A stretch of DNA of 64,000 bases from an uncultured Pseudomonadota bacterium (GTDB taxonomy: Bacteria; Pseudomonadota; Alphaproteobacteria; RF32; CAG-239): NCBI GenBank assembly GCA_949295915.1, contig CASFNB010000003.1:18035-82034 (forward strand), written 5' to 3'. Shown here in pieces: positions 7,853 through 15,491 of this stretch. Position 1 is the stretch's first letter, and each line of letters opens with the position of its first letter. The position numbers and the translations under genes were made by a program. Under the pieces are notes generated by a model. It made no database searches. It was given only the letters and a program-made list of their open reading frames with translations, and was not told the DNA's origin.

Positions 7853-8602
7853 ATGATTTTTTACTTTTCAGGAACCGGAAATTCGCAATGGGTGGCTGAA
7901 GAACTTGCGCACAAACTTTCTGACCGCGCCACTCCGATTATGGCGGCAAAATCTGATTATGCACCCTCTGCCGGAGAAAAAATCGGTTTTGTCTTTCCCA
8001 TCTACGCATGGGATGCGCCAACTTGTATGTATAAATTTATTGAACAACTGAATATACAAACTAACAACTATATCTATATGGTTGCCACCTGCCATTCGCA
8101 AGCCGGCGGCGTTGATAAAGTTTTCCAAAAAGCGCTGGCAAAAAAAGGGCTTACCCTTCATGCCGCATTTTCTATCAATATGCCGAACAACTATCTGTTG
8201 GCGCCGTTTGTGAAAACAGATTCCGAAAGCAAACGCAATCAGCTTTTAAGCAAAGCGCAAAACCGCTTAAAAGAAATTTCTGCTGCCGTTGAAGCTGAAA
8301 AAAATGTGGTTTCAATCAAACGCGGCTTATCTATTTTGAGCAAAATTGCGCCGCTTTTCCGCCGCTTTATGAATGACAAAGCCTTTTATGTTGAAAAAGC
8401 AAACTGCATCCAATGCGGTGTTTGCGCCAAAGTCTGCCCCATGAAAAATATCACGCTTACACCTTTCCCCGAGTGGAACGGTAATTGTGCCATGTGTCAG
8501 GCCTGTTTGCACCATTGCCCCAAACATGCCATTCAATACGGACATTTTACTAAAGGAAAAAAGCGCTACTTTTTCAAAAAGGAATATCTGCCTCATGATT
8601 GA
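7853..8602 (+). CDS. EFR1-family flavodoxin-ferredoxin electron carrier
   Basis: This 249-residue protein starts MIFYFSGTGNSQWVAEEL, a flavodoxin FMN loop. After the flavodoxin domain (about 1-150) it carries two [4Fe-4S] ferredoxin motifs, CIQCGVCAKVCP and CAMCQACLHHCP (about 183-223). EFR1 proteins are common in anaerobic gut bacteria and move low-potential electrons between ferredoxin and flavin partners. It begins 3 bases after the CoA-disulfide reductase stop, so the pair is likely co-translated and may form one redox chain. The last codons overlap the next gene by 8 bases. Confidence 0.88.
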   Translation: MIFYFSGTGNSQWVAEELAHKLSDRATPIMAAKSDYAPSAGEKIGFVFPIYAWDAPTCMYKFIEQLNIQTNNYIYMVATCHSQAGGVDKVFQKALAKKGLTLHAAFSINMPNNYLLAPFVKTDSESKRNQLLSKAQNRLKEISAAVEAEKNVVSIKRGLSILSKIAPLFRRFMNDKAFYVEKANCIQCGVCAKVCPMKNITLTPFPEWNGNCAMCQACLHHCPKHAIQYGHFTKGKKRYFFKKEYLPHD

Positions 8603-9080
8603 GTGCTTTCCGCCGATTATTGATAATAATGCGCAAATTTTGATTATCGGAACCATGCCGAGCGTGAAATCTTTAAATGCCGCGGAATATTATGCTCATC
8701 CGCGTAATGCGTTCTGGAAAATTATTGCCACTCTTTTTAACAATGGCGCAGATTTTTCTGATTTTGCTGAGAAGAAGGCTTGCATTCTCAAGAACCATCT
8801 TGCGCTTTGGGATAATCTTAAATTTTGTGAACGCAACGGTAGTTTGGACAGCAATATTAAAAATATGATTCCCAATGATTTTGAAACACTTTTGAAAAAG
8901 CATTCAAATATCCGTCGGTTGATTTTTAACGGACAAAAATCTTTTCAAATCTTCAAAAAATTTCACCCAGAACTCTTAGAAACATATCAATATTTTATTC
9001 TCCCCTCTACCGGCCCCGCCAACGCATCTCTTTCTTTTGACAAGAAATTGGTACTATGGCAAAAAGCATTGCTATTTTAG
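8595..9080 (+). CDS. Uracil-DNA glycosylase superfamily, family 6 (hypoxanthine/deoxyinosine) DNA glycosylase
   Basis: The ATG at 8595 overlaps the EFR1 stop by 8 bases, and the product then starts MIECFPPIIDNNAQILIIGT, which matches the family start. The 161-residue protein contains IIGTMPSVKSLNAAEYYAHP followed by RNAFWKI (about 18-45), ALWDNLKFCERNGSLDSNI and a late LPSTGPANAS loop. These are the landmarks of the DNA-deoxyinosine glycosylases (UDG family 6). Such enzymes remove hypoxanthine, the deamination product of adenine, from DNA. Co-transcription with redox genes suggests it is made when nitrosative or oxidative deamination threatens DNA, which is inference. Confidence 0.87.
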   Translation: MIECFPPIIDNNAQILIIGTMPSVKSLNAAEYYAHPRNAFWKIIATLFNNGADFSDFAEKKACILKNHLALWDNLKFCERNGSLDSNIKNMIPNDFETLLKKHSNIRRLIFNGQKSFQIFKKFHPELLETYQYFILPSTGPANASLSFDKKLVLWQKALLF

Positions 9081-9166
9081 ACAAAAAAAATCTTGATTCT
9101 TAACAAAAATAATGCTACCCCTAGTTTTGTATTAAGTATTTTTTGTTTCACTAAATATTATTAAGT

Positions 9167-9916
9167 ATGGAAAAGATTATTGTTTACATTGAACAAGTTA
9201 CAAAACAACGCGATTTATCTTTGTATAATTGGCAAGAACTTGTTGATAAAGTTATTTTGCCTAAGATGGCCGGTCCTAAAAACAAGGCACAAAGCCGCTA
9301 TATGATCAATGATATGTTTATGAACCTGCTCGCTAATTTTCCGCAAGAGATTTCTGAAAAAAATATTGTTTTGGCTCCGATTTTATTTGAAATCGGTCTA
9401 CAGCGTCTTTCTTGCGGTGCGGTTTTACACGATGACACTCCTTGGCCGGAACCCCTGCCAATGAAATATCGCGAATATTCATCTCGTTGGGATGAGCGGC
9501 ATGTGATGTCTGAAGGTTGCTACAATTTCATTATGAATGGTCTGGAGCAGAGCTTGAACTTCGAAATGACCCGAGATCACGCTTTGAAAATTTTGTTTGG
9601 ATTAATGGAATATACCGATGCAGCTGGAAATATTTATTCGGGATTTATGCTGAGTAGTTTTAAAGACAAGGCTACTCTACTTTATCGTCATGCCGAAAAA
9701 TTGGTTGAGAAATATGCTTCTTTTGAGGAAATTTATCCGTACTACGCACGTGCTGGCCAATGGAAAAAGCATATGCTCTATCTGAGCCTAAACAAGGATA
9801 AAATCGATTGGGATGATTTCTTTAAAAAGTCGCAAGCTGTTACAAAAGGCAACTTTATCAGCCGTCGTTTACAAAGAAATGCAATTCGTAAACAGATTGA
9901 AAATGCGTCGTTGTAA
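9167..9916 (+). CDS. Hypothetical protein
   Basis: This 249-residue reading frame starts at an ATG with no strong Shine-Dalgarno; the upstream region is AT-rich. The protein has no signal peptide or membrane segment and looks helical and soluble. Notable stretches are QSRYMINDMFMNLLANFP (about 44-61), DDTPWPEPLPMKYREY (about 89-104) and a basic C-terminus (ISRRLQRNAIRKQIE). I do not recognise the family. It lies alone between the redox/repair operon and a terminator at 9931-9963 shared with the convergent guanine deaminase. Length and intact frame make it a real gene. Confidence 0.7.
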   Translation: MEKIIVYIEQVTKQRDLSLYNWQELVDKVILPKMAGPKNKAQSRYMINDMFMNLLANFPQEISEKNIVLAPILFEIGLQRLSCGAVLHDDTPWPEPLPMKYREYSSRWDERHVMSEGCYNFIMNGLEQSLNFEMTRDHALKILFGLMEYTDAAGNIYSGFMLSSFKDKATLLYRHAEKLVEKYASFEEIYPYYARAGQWKKHMLYLSLNKDKIDWDDFFKKSQAVTKGNFISRRLQRNAIRKQIENASL

Positions 9917-9930
9917 CTTTATTTCCTCTA

Positions 9931-9963
9931 AAAAAGCTCTGATTTTTATATCAGAGCTTTTGC
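9931..9963. terminator. Bidirectional terminator between convergent genes
   Basis: The stem AAGCTCTGA / TCAGAGCTT (9934-9942 and 9951-9959) is flanked by A-rich and T-rich runs. It lies between the unknown gene ending at 9916 and the guanine deaminase ending at 9970, so it can serve both. Confidence 0.85.
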
Positions 9964-9969
9964 TTTTTT

Positions 9970-10416
9970 TTAGTAAGGTCTTTTATTGGTATCAGCATAC
10001 CAATCATCCATCACACCACGCGCGGTTTTTAAATCTATATGATGCAAATTTATGACATCTTCGTCATAAAAGACTCTATCTCTGAAGCCAATGGCATCGG
10101 CATCATCACGGGTAGCAGCATAATAAACCTCGGTAATGTTCGCCCATTTGGCTGAGTTCAAACACATCGGGCAAGGCTCACATGATGTGTAAAGCACGCA
10201 ACCACTTAAATCAAAAGTGCCCAATTCTTTGCAGGCTTTTCGAATGCAGTTGACTTCGGCATGTGCTGTCGGGTCATTATCTATCACCACGGTATTATGT
10301 GCTTTGGCAATAATCTTACCTTCTCTTACAATTACGGCTCCAAACGGCGAACTTCCGCTCTCAATTGACAATTTGCTCTCATCAATAGCTGCTTGCAAAA
10401 ATTCTTTATCGGTCAT
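9970..10416 (-). CDS. guaD: Guanine deaminase (cytidine-deaminase fold)
   Basis: This 148-residue protein has the deaminase zinc motif NDPTAHAEVNCIRKACKELG with His52 and catalytic Glu54. SCEPCPMC follows with Cys82 and Cys85. The spacing, the DPTAHAEV block and the long C-terminal segment ending NKRPY match Bacillus GuaD rather than the tRNA deaminase TadA. It converts guanine to xanthine plus ammonia in purine salvage or nitrogen use. TadA remains the alternative, but TadA usually lacks this C-terminal extension. The gene is downstream of a terminator at 10434-10467, so it probably has its own promoter. Confidence 0.82.
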   Translation of the reverse strand: MTDKEFLQAAIDESKLSIESGSSPFGAVIVREGKIIAKAHNTVVIDNDPTAHAEVNCIRKACKELGTFDLSGCVLYTSCEPCPMCLNSAKWANITEVYYAATRDDADAIGFRDRVFYDEDVINLHHIDLKTARGVMDDWYADTNKRPY

Positions 10417-10433
10417 TTTTCCTCTCTTCTCAT

Positions 10434-10467
10434 AAAAAAAGCTTCCTTTAAGAAGCTTTTTTTATTT
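10434..10467 (-). terminator. Terminator of the fatty-acid/ihfA cluster
   Basis: The stem AAAGCTTC / GAAGCTTT (10438-10445 and 10452-10459) has a 6-base loop and is flanked by A7 and T7 runs. It includes the stop codon of the MerR-like gene, so translation ends inside the hairpin. Confidence 0.85.
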
Positions 10468-10864
10468 TGTTTAATGTTTGGGCTAAATCTTCTTTCATAA
10501 CTCTGAGTTCAGTTATTAAACCCGTTATAAATTCACGGCTTTGCAAATCTAACTTAACATCGGGAATCACCTCATCAAAAAAGTCTTTCTGGATTTCTTC
10601 TCCCAAAATGTTTTTTAAGCCTTTTTCCTTAAAAACTTTTTGCACTCCTTCTATGGTGTAACGTTTATTATACAAAAAGTCTTTAATTGTTTTGACAATC
10701 TCAACATCATCCGGACGGTAGTATCTACGTCCACCGTTTCTTTTCATCGGCTTAATTTGCGGAAACTTTGTTTCCCAAAAGCGAAGCACATGCGTTGCCA
10801 CTCCTAGCTCTTCAGCAACTTCGGCAATGGTTCGAAAAGCGGCTTTGCTTTTGTTTACAGCCAT
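10448..10864 (-). CDS. MerR-type helix-turn-helix protein encoded after ihfA
   Basis: This 138-residue protein has an N-terminal MerR-like winged helix: [20 protein letters not shown], then [19 protein letters not shown] (about 15-53). A linker and a C-terminal helix rich in Lys and Leu follow. It lacks a recognisable effector domain. A MerR-like gene right after ihfA is a conserved feature of many alphaproteobacterial genomes, and its targets are not known to me. It starts 15 bases after the ihfA stop and ends the cluster at a terminator. Confidence 0.85.
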   Translation of the reverse strand: MAVNKSKAAFRTIAEVAEELGVATHVLRFWETKFPQIKPMKRNGGRRYYRPDDVEIVKTIKDFLYNKRYTIEGVQKVFKEKGLKNILGEEIQKDFFDEVIPDVKLDLQSREFITGLITELRVMKEDLAQTLNKIKKAS

Positions 10865-10879
10865 TAATCTTCCCCTTTA

Positions 10880-11164
10880 TTAGGCGTTGATAATTTTTCT
10901 CATGGTTTGAGAAGGTTTAAACGAAATGACACGGCGTGAAGAAATAACAGCTTCTACTCCGGTCTTTGGATTGCGACCGGCACGGGCTTTCTTATCTCTT
11001 AAAGAAAATGTGCCGAAAGAAGATAATTTTACTTCATTACCGTTGCTCAGCTCATTAACGATTTCATCCAAAATCATATCCAAAACATCAGTAGAGTCTT
11101 TACGGGACAAACCGATTTCTTCATAAATGGTTTCTGCAACATCTGCACGTGTAATTGTTTTCAT
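10880..11164 (-). CDS. ihfA: Integration host factor alpha subunit
   Basis: The ATG at 11164 has AAGGAAG upstream and gives the expected size of 94 residues (a longer frame upstream lacks homology). The product MKTITRADVAETIYEEIGLS belongs to the HU/IHF family, with the DNA-minor-groove arm RAGRNPKTG (about 62-70) carrying the intercalating proline. IHF alpha is favoured over HU by position after fabH and by the sequence RRVISFKPSQTMR. It bends DNA and would assist sigma-54 transcription such as that at the flagellar promoter in this window. Confidence 0.9.
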   Translation of the reverse strand: MKTITRADVAETIYEEIGLSRKDSTDVLDMILDEIVNELSNGNEVKLSSFGTFSLRDKKARAGRNPKTGVEAVISSRRVISFKPSQTMRKIINA

Positions 11165-11264
11165 ATTTATCTTCCTTTTATTAATTTTTTCGTTGCAAAC
11201 AAATATCTTATTTTTTTTACTCTGACAAGTCTTTAATGTCAACTTATCCTATGTATATTTTCTT

Positions 11265-12245
11265 TTATATACGGACCAAAGCTCCGCCCCATGTAAAACC
11301 GGCCCCCATTGCATTTAAGACAACCAAATCGCCTTTTTTGATGGTACCGTCTGTCATTTTTTCTGACAAAGCCAATGGGATAGTTGCAGCAGAAGTATTG
11401 GCTTGGTGATCAATCGTTACAATCACTTTTTCTTCGGGCAAACCTAATTTTTGACCAACTCCGGAGATAATACGAACATTGGCTTGGTGTGGTACCAACC
11501 AATCAATGTCTTCCGCACTTACACCGCCCATTTTCATAACTTCTTCAGCGGCCTCTGTTAAGCTATTAATAGCATATTTGAAAACTTCTTTACCATTCAT
11601 CCAAATATAGCCGGCTGTTTGCGTGGTAGAAACGCCTCCCGTACAAAGTAAATTTTCAAATTGCGTGCCGTCTGCATAAATTTTGGTTGCTAAAATTCCG
11701 GTATCTTCAGATGTTCCTTTTCCTTCTTTAGCTCGTAAAATAACCGCTCCTGCTCCATCACCAAATAGAACGCAAGTGTTTCTATCCGTCCAATCGGTAA
11801 TTTTTGATAACGTCTCGGCACTTACAACCAAAACAGTTTTCATCTGACCTAAACGAATCATATTATCTGCCATGGTCAAGGCATAGACAAAGCCTGAGCA
11901 TGCTGCGGAAATATCCATTGCGGCGGCACCGATACGCATGCCTAATTTGGCGGCTATTTTGGCAGAAGTAGCCGGAGTGGTATTATCCGGTGTTACGGTT
12001 GCCAAAACAACGGCATCTATCTCTTCGGCCGTAATTCCGGCTGTGCGAATTGCCATTTGAGCTGCTTTTAATGCTAGATCTGATGTATATTCATCTTTTT
12101 CGGCAACGTGACGACTCTTGATACCGGTACGTGTGCTAATCCATTCGTCATTGGTATCAACAATTTTTGCCAAATCATCATTAGTTAATTCTTTGGTCGG
12201 GAGATAATGTCCGTGCCCAATAATTTCTGATCTAATACATGTCAT
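11265..12245 (-). CDS. fabH: Beta-ketoacyl-ACP synthase III
   Basis: This 326-residue enzyme condenses acetyl-CoA (or another primer) with malonyl-ACP to start fatty acid synthesis. The catalytic triad is visible: Cys116 in ISAACSGF, His253 in VPHQANVRI and Asn283 in HQANTSAATIP. Its start overlaps the plsX stop by 14 bases, so both are translated together, as in many bacteria where plsX-fabH link phospholipid and fatty acid initiation. Length and motifs are full and normal. Confidence 0.97.
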   Translation of the reverse strand: MTCIRSEIIGHGHYLPTKELTNDDLAKIVDTNDEWISTRTGIKSRHVAEKDEYTSDLALKAAQMAIRTAGITAEEIDAVVLATVTPDNTTPATSAKIAAKLGMRIGAAAMDISAACSGFVYALTMADNMIRLGQMKTVLVVSAETLSKITDWTDRNTCVLFGDGAGAVILRAKEGKGTSEDTGILATKIYADGTQFENLLCTGGVSTTQTAGYIWMNGKEVFKYAINSLTEAAEEVMKMGGVSAEDIDWLVPHQANVRIISGVGQKLGLPEEKVIVTIDHQANTSAATIPLALSEKMTDGTIKKGDLVVLNAMGAGFTWGGALVRI

Positions 12246-13293
12246 ATAATATTTCCTGTGATAATTCGTCTAAATCTACTTTTTCAATTTCAGACTTGAT
12301 GGTTGAAACAAAGTTCTGTCTGACCAAATTGGCGGCATTGTTAACGGCAACAGAAAAGCCCAAAGCATCTGTCCCGCCATGGCTTTTTACCGTTAAGCCA
12401 TTCAGGCCGACCATCATGGCTCCGTTATACAAACGAGGATCCATTGTCTTCTTAACACGGAGCATAACACCTAACATAAACGGCAAGCCAAGCTTGGCTA
12501 AAAGCGAATGTTTTATCGAATCTTTTAACAATCTGACAACAAGCTTTGCCGTTCCCTCAACCGACTTCAAAGCAATATTACCGGTAAAACCATCTGCAAC
12601 TATGACATCTGCCATGCCGTTTGACATTTCATGCGGCTCTATATAACCGATAAAATCGATGTTCATATGTGAATGTTTGATAATTTTTGCTGCCTGACGA
12701 ATCTCTTCTTTTCCCTTCATTTCTTCAGCTCCGATATTGAGCAATGCAACGCGCGGTTTTTCAAGATTCAACGTATGCCGTGCCAAAATATCTCCCATTA
12801 GAGCAAACTCTGCTAAATTAATTGCATCACACTCGGTATTAGCGCCCAAATCCAACATAACATATTTGCCGTTGCGATGCGGCATAATGCTCACTATCGC
12901 CGGGCGATGGATTTTGGTAATGGTACGCAACACAATTTTGGAAATTGCCATCAGCGCGCCCGTATTACCAGCAGAAACTATGGCTTGAGCCTCTCCTTTG
13001 CGGACTGCATCAATTGCCATATACATACTGGTATTTTTGTTACGGATAACCTGAGACGGCTTATCTTCGTTATGAACCATCTCGGCACAGTGACGTACTT
13101 CACAGACCTTTTGGAGTGCGGGGAATTGAGTTAAAATCGGCGTTACTTTTGCTTCATCACCAAAAAGCATGAACCGAACATCGGGATTCTTTTTGGCTGC
13201 AATAGCAAGCCCTTCTATCACGACTCTGGGGGAATTATCTCCCCCCATTGCGTCTATTGATATGACCAGATTACTAGACAAAACCTGCTCCAT
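12232..13293 (-). CDS. plsX: Phosphate acyltransferase PlsX
   Basis: This 353-residue protein starts near SIDAMGGDNSPRVVIEGL, the PlsX signature. It makes acyl-phosphate from acyl-ACP at the membrane surface, the donor for PlsY in phospholipid synthesis. Other landmarks are SAGNTGALMAISKI (about 106-119) and VADGFTGNIALK (about 232-243). It overlaps fabH and follows rpmF by 63 bases, with an inverted repeat (13305-13347) between them. Confidence 0.97.
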   Translation of the reverse strand: MEQVLSSNLVISIDAMGGDNSPRVVIEGLAIAAKKNPDVRFMLFGDEAKVTPILTQFPALQKVCEVRHCAEMVHNEDKPSQVIRNKNTSMYMAIDAVRKGEAQAIVSAGNTGALMAISKIVLRTITKIHRPAIVSIMPHRNGKYVMLDLGANTECDAINLAEFALMGDILARHTLNLEKPRVALLNIGAEEMKGKEEIRQAAKIIKHSHMNIDFIGYIEPHEMSNGMADVIVADGFTGNIALKSVEGTAKLVVRLLKDSIKHSLLAKLGLPFMLGVMLRVKKTMDPRLYNGAMMVGLNGLTVKSHGGTDALGFSVAVNNAANLVRQNFVSTIKSEIEKVDLDELSQEILYDMY

Positions 13294-13304
13294 ATAGATA
13301 TTTT

Positions 13305-13347
13305 AGACATTTATACTTCTTTAAAACAAAAGATTTAATAAATGTCT
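13305..13347. repeat. Inverted repeat between rpmF and plsX
   Basis: AGACATTTAT (13305-13314) and ATAAATGTCT (13338-13347) can pair around a 23-base loop. There is no T-run after it in the transcribed direction, so it is not a clear terminator. It may be an RNA structure between rpmF and plsX. Confidence 0.4.
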
Positions 13348-13356
13348 TGATTTTTA

Positions 13357-13548
13357 TTATTCTTCAGTAGCTGTTTTTTTTGCAACAACTTCACGACCAT
13401 CATATTGACCGCAAGACGGGCAAACACTGTGAGGTCTTTTTAACTCGCCACAATTCGGGCATTCCATGTATGAATTGGGTTTCAAAGCATCATGTGAACG
13501 ACGCATGTTGCGACGAGAAGGTGTTGTTTTCTTCTTTGGTGTAGCCAT
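13357..13548 (-). CDS. rpmF: 50S ribosomal protein L32
   Basis: This 63-residue protein has the L32 start [20 protein letters not shown] and two CxxC zinc knuckles, CPNC and CPSC. It is a structural part of the large ribosomal subunit. It lies between DUF177 and plsX, the usual bacterial order that ties ribosome and lipid synthesis. There is no standard Shine-Dalgarno. Instead its start region matches that of rpmG at 34607-34625 over 19 bases. Confidence 0.97.
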   Translation of the reverse strand: MATPKKKTTPSRRNMRRSHDALKPNSYMECPNCGELKRPHSVCPSCGQYDGREVVAKKTATEE

Positions 13549-13562
13549 TTTCTTATACTCTT
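13544..13562 (-). promoter_or_regulatory. Shared rpmF/rpmG translation-start leader (rpmF copy)
   Basis: On the minus strand, AAGAGTATAAGAAAATGGC spans the start codon. The identical 19 bases occur at the rpmG start (34607-34625). Neither gene has a canonical AGGAG. Confidence 0.6.
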
Positions 13563-13740
13563 ATTCTATTACACTTAAAATTAATACACTTTCACAGCCA
13601 TTAATAAACCATTTAGTTTTTTAAATCAACTAATAAAAACGGCTTTATGAACTGAATGACGTTTTATATAATATTTTTGCTTTTGGCAAGTCTTTTTTAT
13701 TATATTTTACTCTTTTATTCGGTTTTTCCGTCATTTAATC

Positions 13741-14259
13741 TTATTTTTTTAGTTTTTTTAACACATTGAACGGATTATTTGCCTCGGTTGTCTCTTCATC
13801 AAACTCCGAAACAAAGTGAAATTCCTCTCCTTCTTTGCGCGGATTATCATCCATCACCAAAGCTACTTGCTCTATGGCTATCTGACATAAATCTATTTTT
13901 CCGTTATCGAGCAAATATGGCTCATCGTCATAAATATCAAAGTCAAAATCTTTCAAATCTTGCGGAGTGGCTTGCGTATCAAAATAAATGGAAAACTCCG
14001 GTGAATAAGTCTTATAAAAATTTTCCAAACTGATGACACTTTTGAGTTCAAACTCGGCATCAACCTTGCCCCAAACGTCCAACCGATGTTCTTTTTTCTT
14101 ATATTTCAAAAATATTTCGGCAGCAAAAGAACGTACGCTTTCTACTTTGAAAACCTCTTTTAAATAGTTTAATTCTTCTTCATCTGCATGAAGATGATAT
14201 TTTTTCTCCGATGCTGTAAGTTCATCAACTATCAAAGGATAAGAAAAAAGATTTTGCAT
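13741..14259 (-). CDS. DUF177 / YceD family protein, 23S rRNA accumulation factor homologue
   Basis: This 172-residue acidic protein is recognised by its place directly upstream of rpmF and by its C-terminal pattern, with the late DLCQIAIEQVALVMDDNPR and the final NNPFNVLKKLKK typical of DUF177. YceD in E. coli is linked to 23S rRNA accumulation; the exact activity is not settled. It is the first gene of the rpmF-plsX-fabH-ihfA run, divergent from bamE. A 192-base AT-rich gap separates it from rpmF, in which I see no gene. Confidence 0.85.
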   Translation of the reverse strand: MQNLFSYPLIVDELTASEKKYHLHADEEELNYLKEVFKVESVRSFAAEIFLKYKKKEHRLDVWGKVDAEFELKSVISLENFYKTYSPEFSIYFDTQATPQDLKDFDFDIYDDEPYLLDNGKIDLCQIAIEQVALVMDDNPRKEGEEFHFVSEFDEETTEANNPFNVLKKLKK

Positions 14260-14301
14260 TAATTTTTTCCCTGTGTTATAAATTCTACTAAACTTTTACG
14301 A

Positions 14302-14307
14302 TATAAT
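14302..14307 (+). promoter_or_regulatory. Likely -10 box of the bamE promoter
   Basis: TATAAT occurs 16 bases before the bamE ATG in the 63-base gap between divergent genes. No strong -35 box is seen at the right distance. Confidence 0.45.
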
Positions 14308-14322
14308 AGCAAGGATGATGAG

Positions 14323-14784
14323 ATGTCAATAAACAAAATATTTGTTTTGAGTGTGTTTTTTGCCGCTTTACTTTCGGCTTGCTCCAGTGATATGTTTTTA
14401 ACTCATAACGGAAATATGCCCTCCAATGAACGCATATCTCAGCTCAAACTCGGTGACACTAAAGAACAAGTGGTCAGAACCCTCGGTGCGCCTTCTTCCG
14501 TGGTTTCTTTTGACAAGAACACGTGGATTTATATGTCTTCTTCCATAAAACGTGTGGCTTTTATGGAGCCTAAAGAAGTCAGCCGCGATATCTTGACTAT
14601 TGAGTTTAACAACGAAGGGCGAATTTCTAATATTGAACGCTTGACAAAAGCCGACGGAAAAGAAATTGCGGTTAGCACCGATGCCACAAAAGCGCAAGGT
14701 CATGATCAAGGTTTCTTTGAAAAATATTTCGGCGGTGTTGGTGGATATTCACCCTTCCCCGTGGTTGATCCAAGAGAATTATAA
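14323..14784 (+). CDS. bamE: Outer membrane lipoprotein BamE/OmlA (SmpA family)
   Basis: This 153-residue protein has a lipoprotein signal peptide with lipobox LSAC (Cys at about 20). A BamE domain follows with the conserved QLKLGDTKEQVVRTLGAPS and WIYMSS. It is a lipoprotein subunit of the BAM complex that inserts beta-barrel proteins into the outer membrane. The C-terminal tail beyond about residue 115 is extended and Gly-rich, ending FPVVDPREL. It is divergent from DUF177, a common alphaproteobacterial arrangement, and is followed by a clear terminator. Confidence 0.93.
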   Translation: MSINKIFVLSVFFAALLSACSSDMFLTHNGNMPSNERISQLKLGDTKEQVVRTLGAPSSVVSFDKNTWIYMSSSIKRVAFMEPKEVSRDILTIEFNNEGRISNIERLTKADGKEIAVSTDATKAQGHDQGFFEKYFGGVGGYSPFPVVDPREL

Positions 14785-14790
14785 AATTTA

Positions 14791-14816
14791 AGGCTCCCTC
14801 TCGGAGCCTTTTTTAT
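14791..14816 (+). terminator. Intrinsic terminator of bamE
   Basis: The stem AGGCTCC / GGAGCCT (14791-14797 and 14803-14809) is followed by a run of T residues. It lies 7 bases past the bamE stop. Confidence 0.9.
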
Positions 14817-14819
14817 TAC

Positions 14820-15491
14820 TTATAACCCAACATCCGGTTCAACACCTTGCTCTCTTAAAATTTGCAAAAGCTCAGCTAAATATATCTTTTCATTATAGGC
14901 CATAAAACCGTCACCTATACATATTTTAACTGCTGCTTGCATTAATTCTTCCGCTTCTTCCGGTGTTTTTTTACTTAAATTTTCTGCTGCTTCATAAAAC
15001 TCTTCCGTCGTCGGATGTAAGGATTTCAGGCAGCTTTCAATATAATTTTGACTTAAACTCTGCGGTTGCGGATGATGTTGCTCTATATATTGCAATATGG
15101 TTCTTTTCTTTATTTCGGAAAAATAATCTATACATTTTGCAATATACAATAAAATGATTATATCGTCTTTTAAAACTTCCAACAATTCCAAATTAACCGG
15201 AATTTTTCGTGCCGGTCGTTCTCCCGTCGGAATTTGTTGTAATTTAAATTCATTATAATCTCTTAGCAAAACCGAGCAAGATGTATATAACTTTTCGGTA
15301 TTGAGGTTGATGATATCTTTGATATATGCCGAATCTATAACCTTGGAACTTTTATCGCGGTAGAAATATAAATTGAGCATGATGTTGCCACCATGATCCC
15401 AAATATTTTTTAAGGCTACATTTTCTTCATGCACATCATCTCCTGATTTTATATGTGCCAAAAGATTATAGAACCTTACATTGTTCGTCAT
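14820..15491 (-). CDS. Hypothetical protein coupled to mfd, TerB-like C-terminus
   Basis: The ATG directly follows the mfd stop (no bases between), with GAGG 5 bases upstream inside mfd, so translation is coupled. The 223-residue product is helical and acidic. Its C-terminal 60 residues (EEAEELMQAAVKICIGDGFM, then YNEKIYLAELLQILREQG) resemble the helix arrangement of TerB-type domains, with an Asp-Gly turn before an E-x5-L helix. That similarity is weak and could be chance. It has no signal peptide. I cannot name a function. Confidence 0.65.
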   Translation of the reverse strand: MTNNVRFYNLLAHIKSGDDVHEENVALKNIWDHGGNIMLNLYFYRDKSSKVIDSAYIKDIINLNTEKLYTSCSVLLRDYNEFKLQQIPTGERPARKIPVNLELLEVLKDDIIILLYIAKCIDYFSEIKKRTILQYIEQHHPQPQSLSQNYIESCLKSLHPTTEEFYEAAENLSKKTPEEAEELMQAAVKICIGDGFMAYNEKIYLAELLQILREQGVEPDVGL

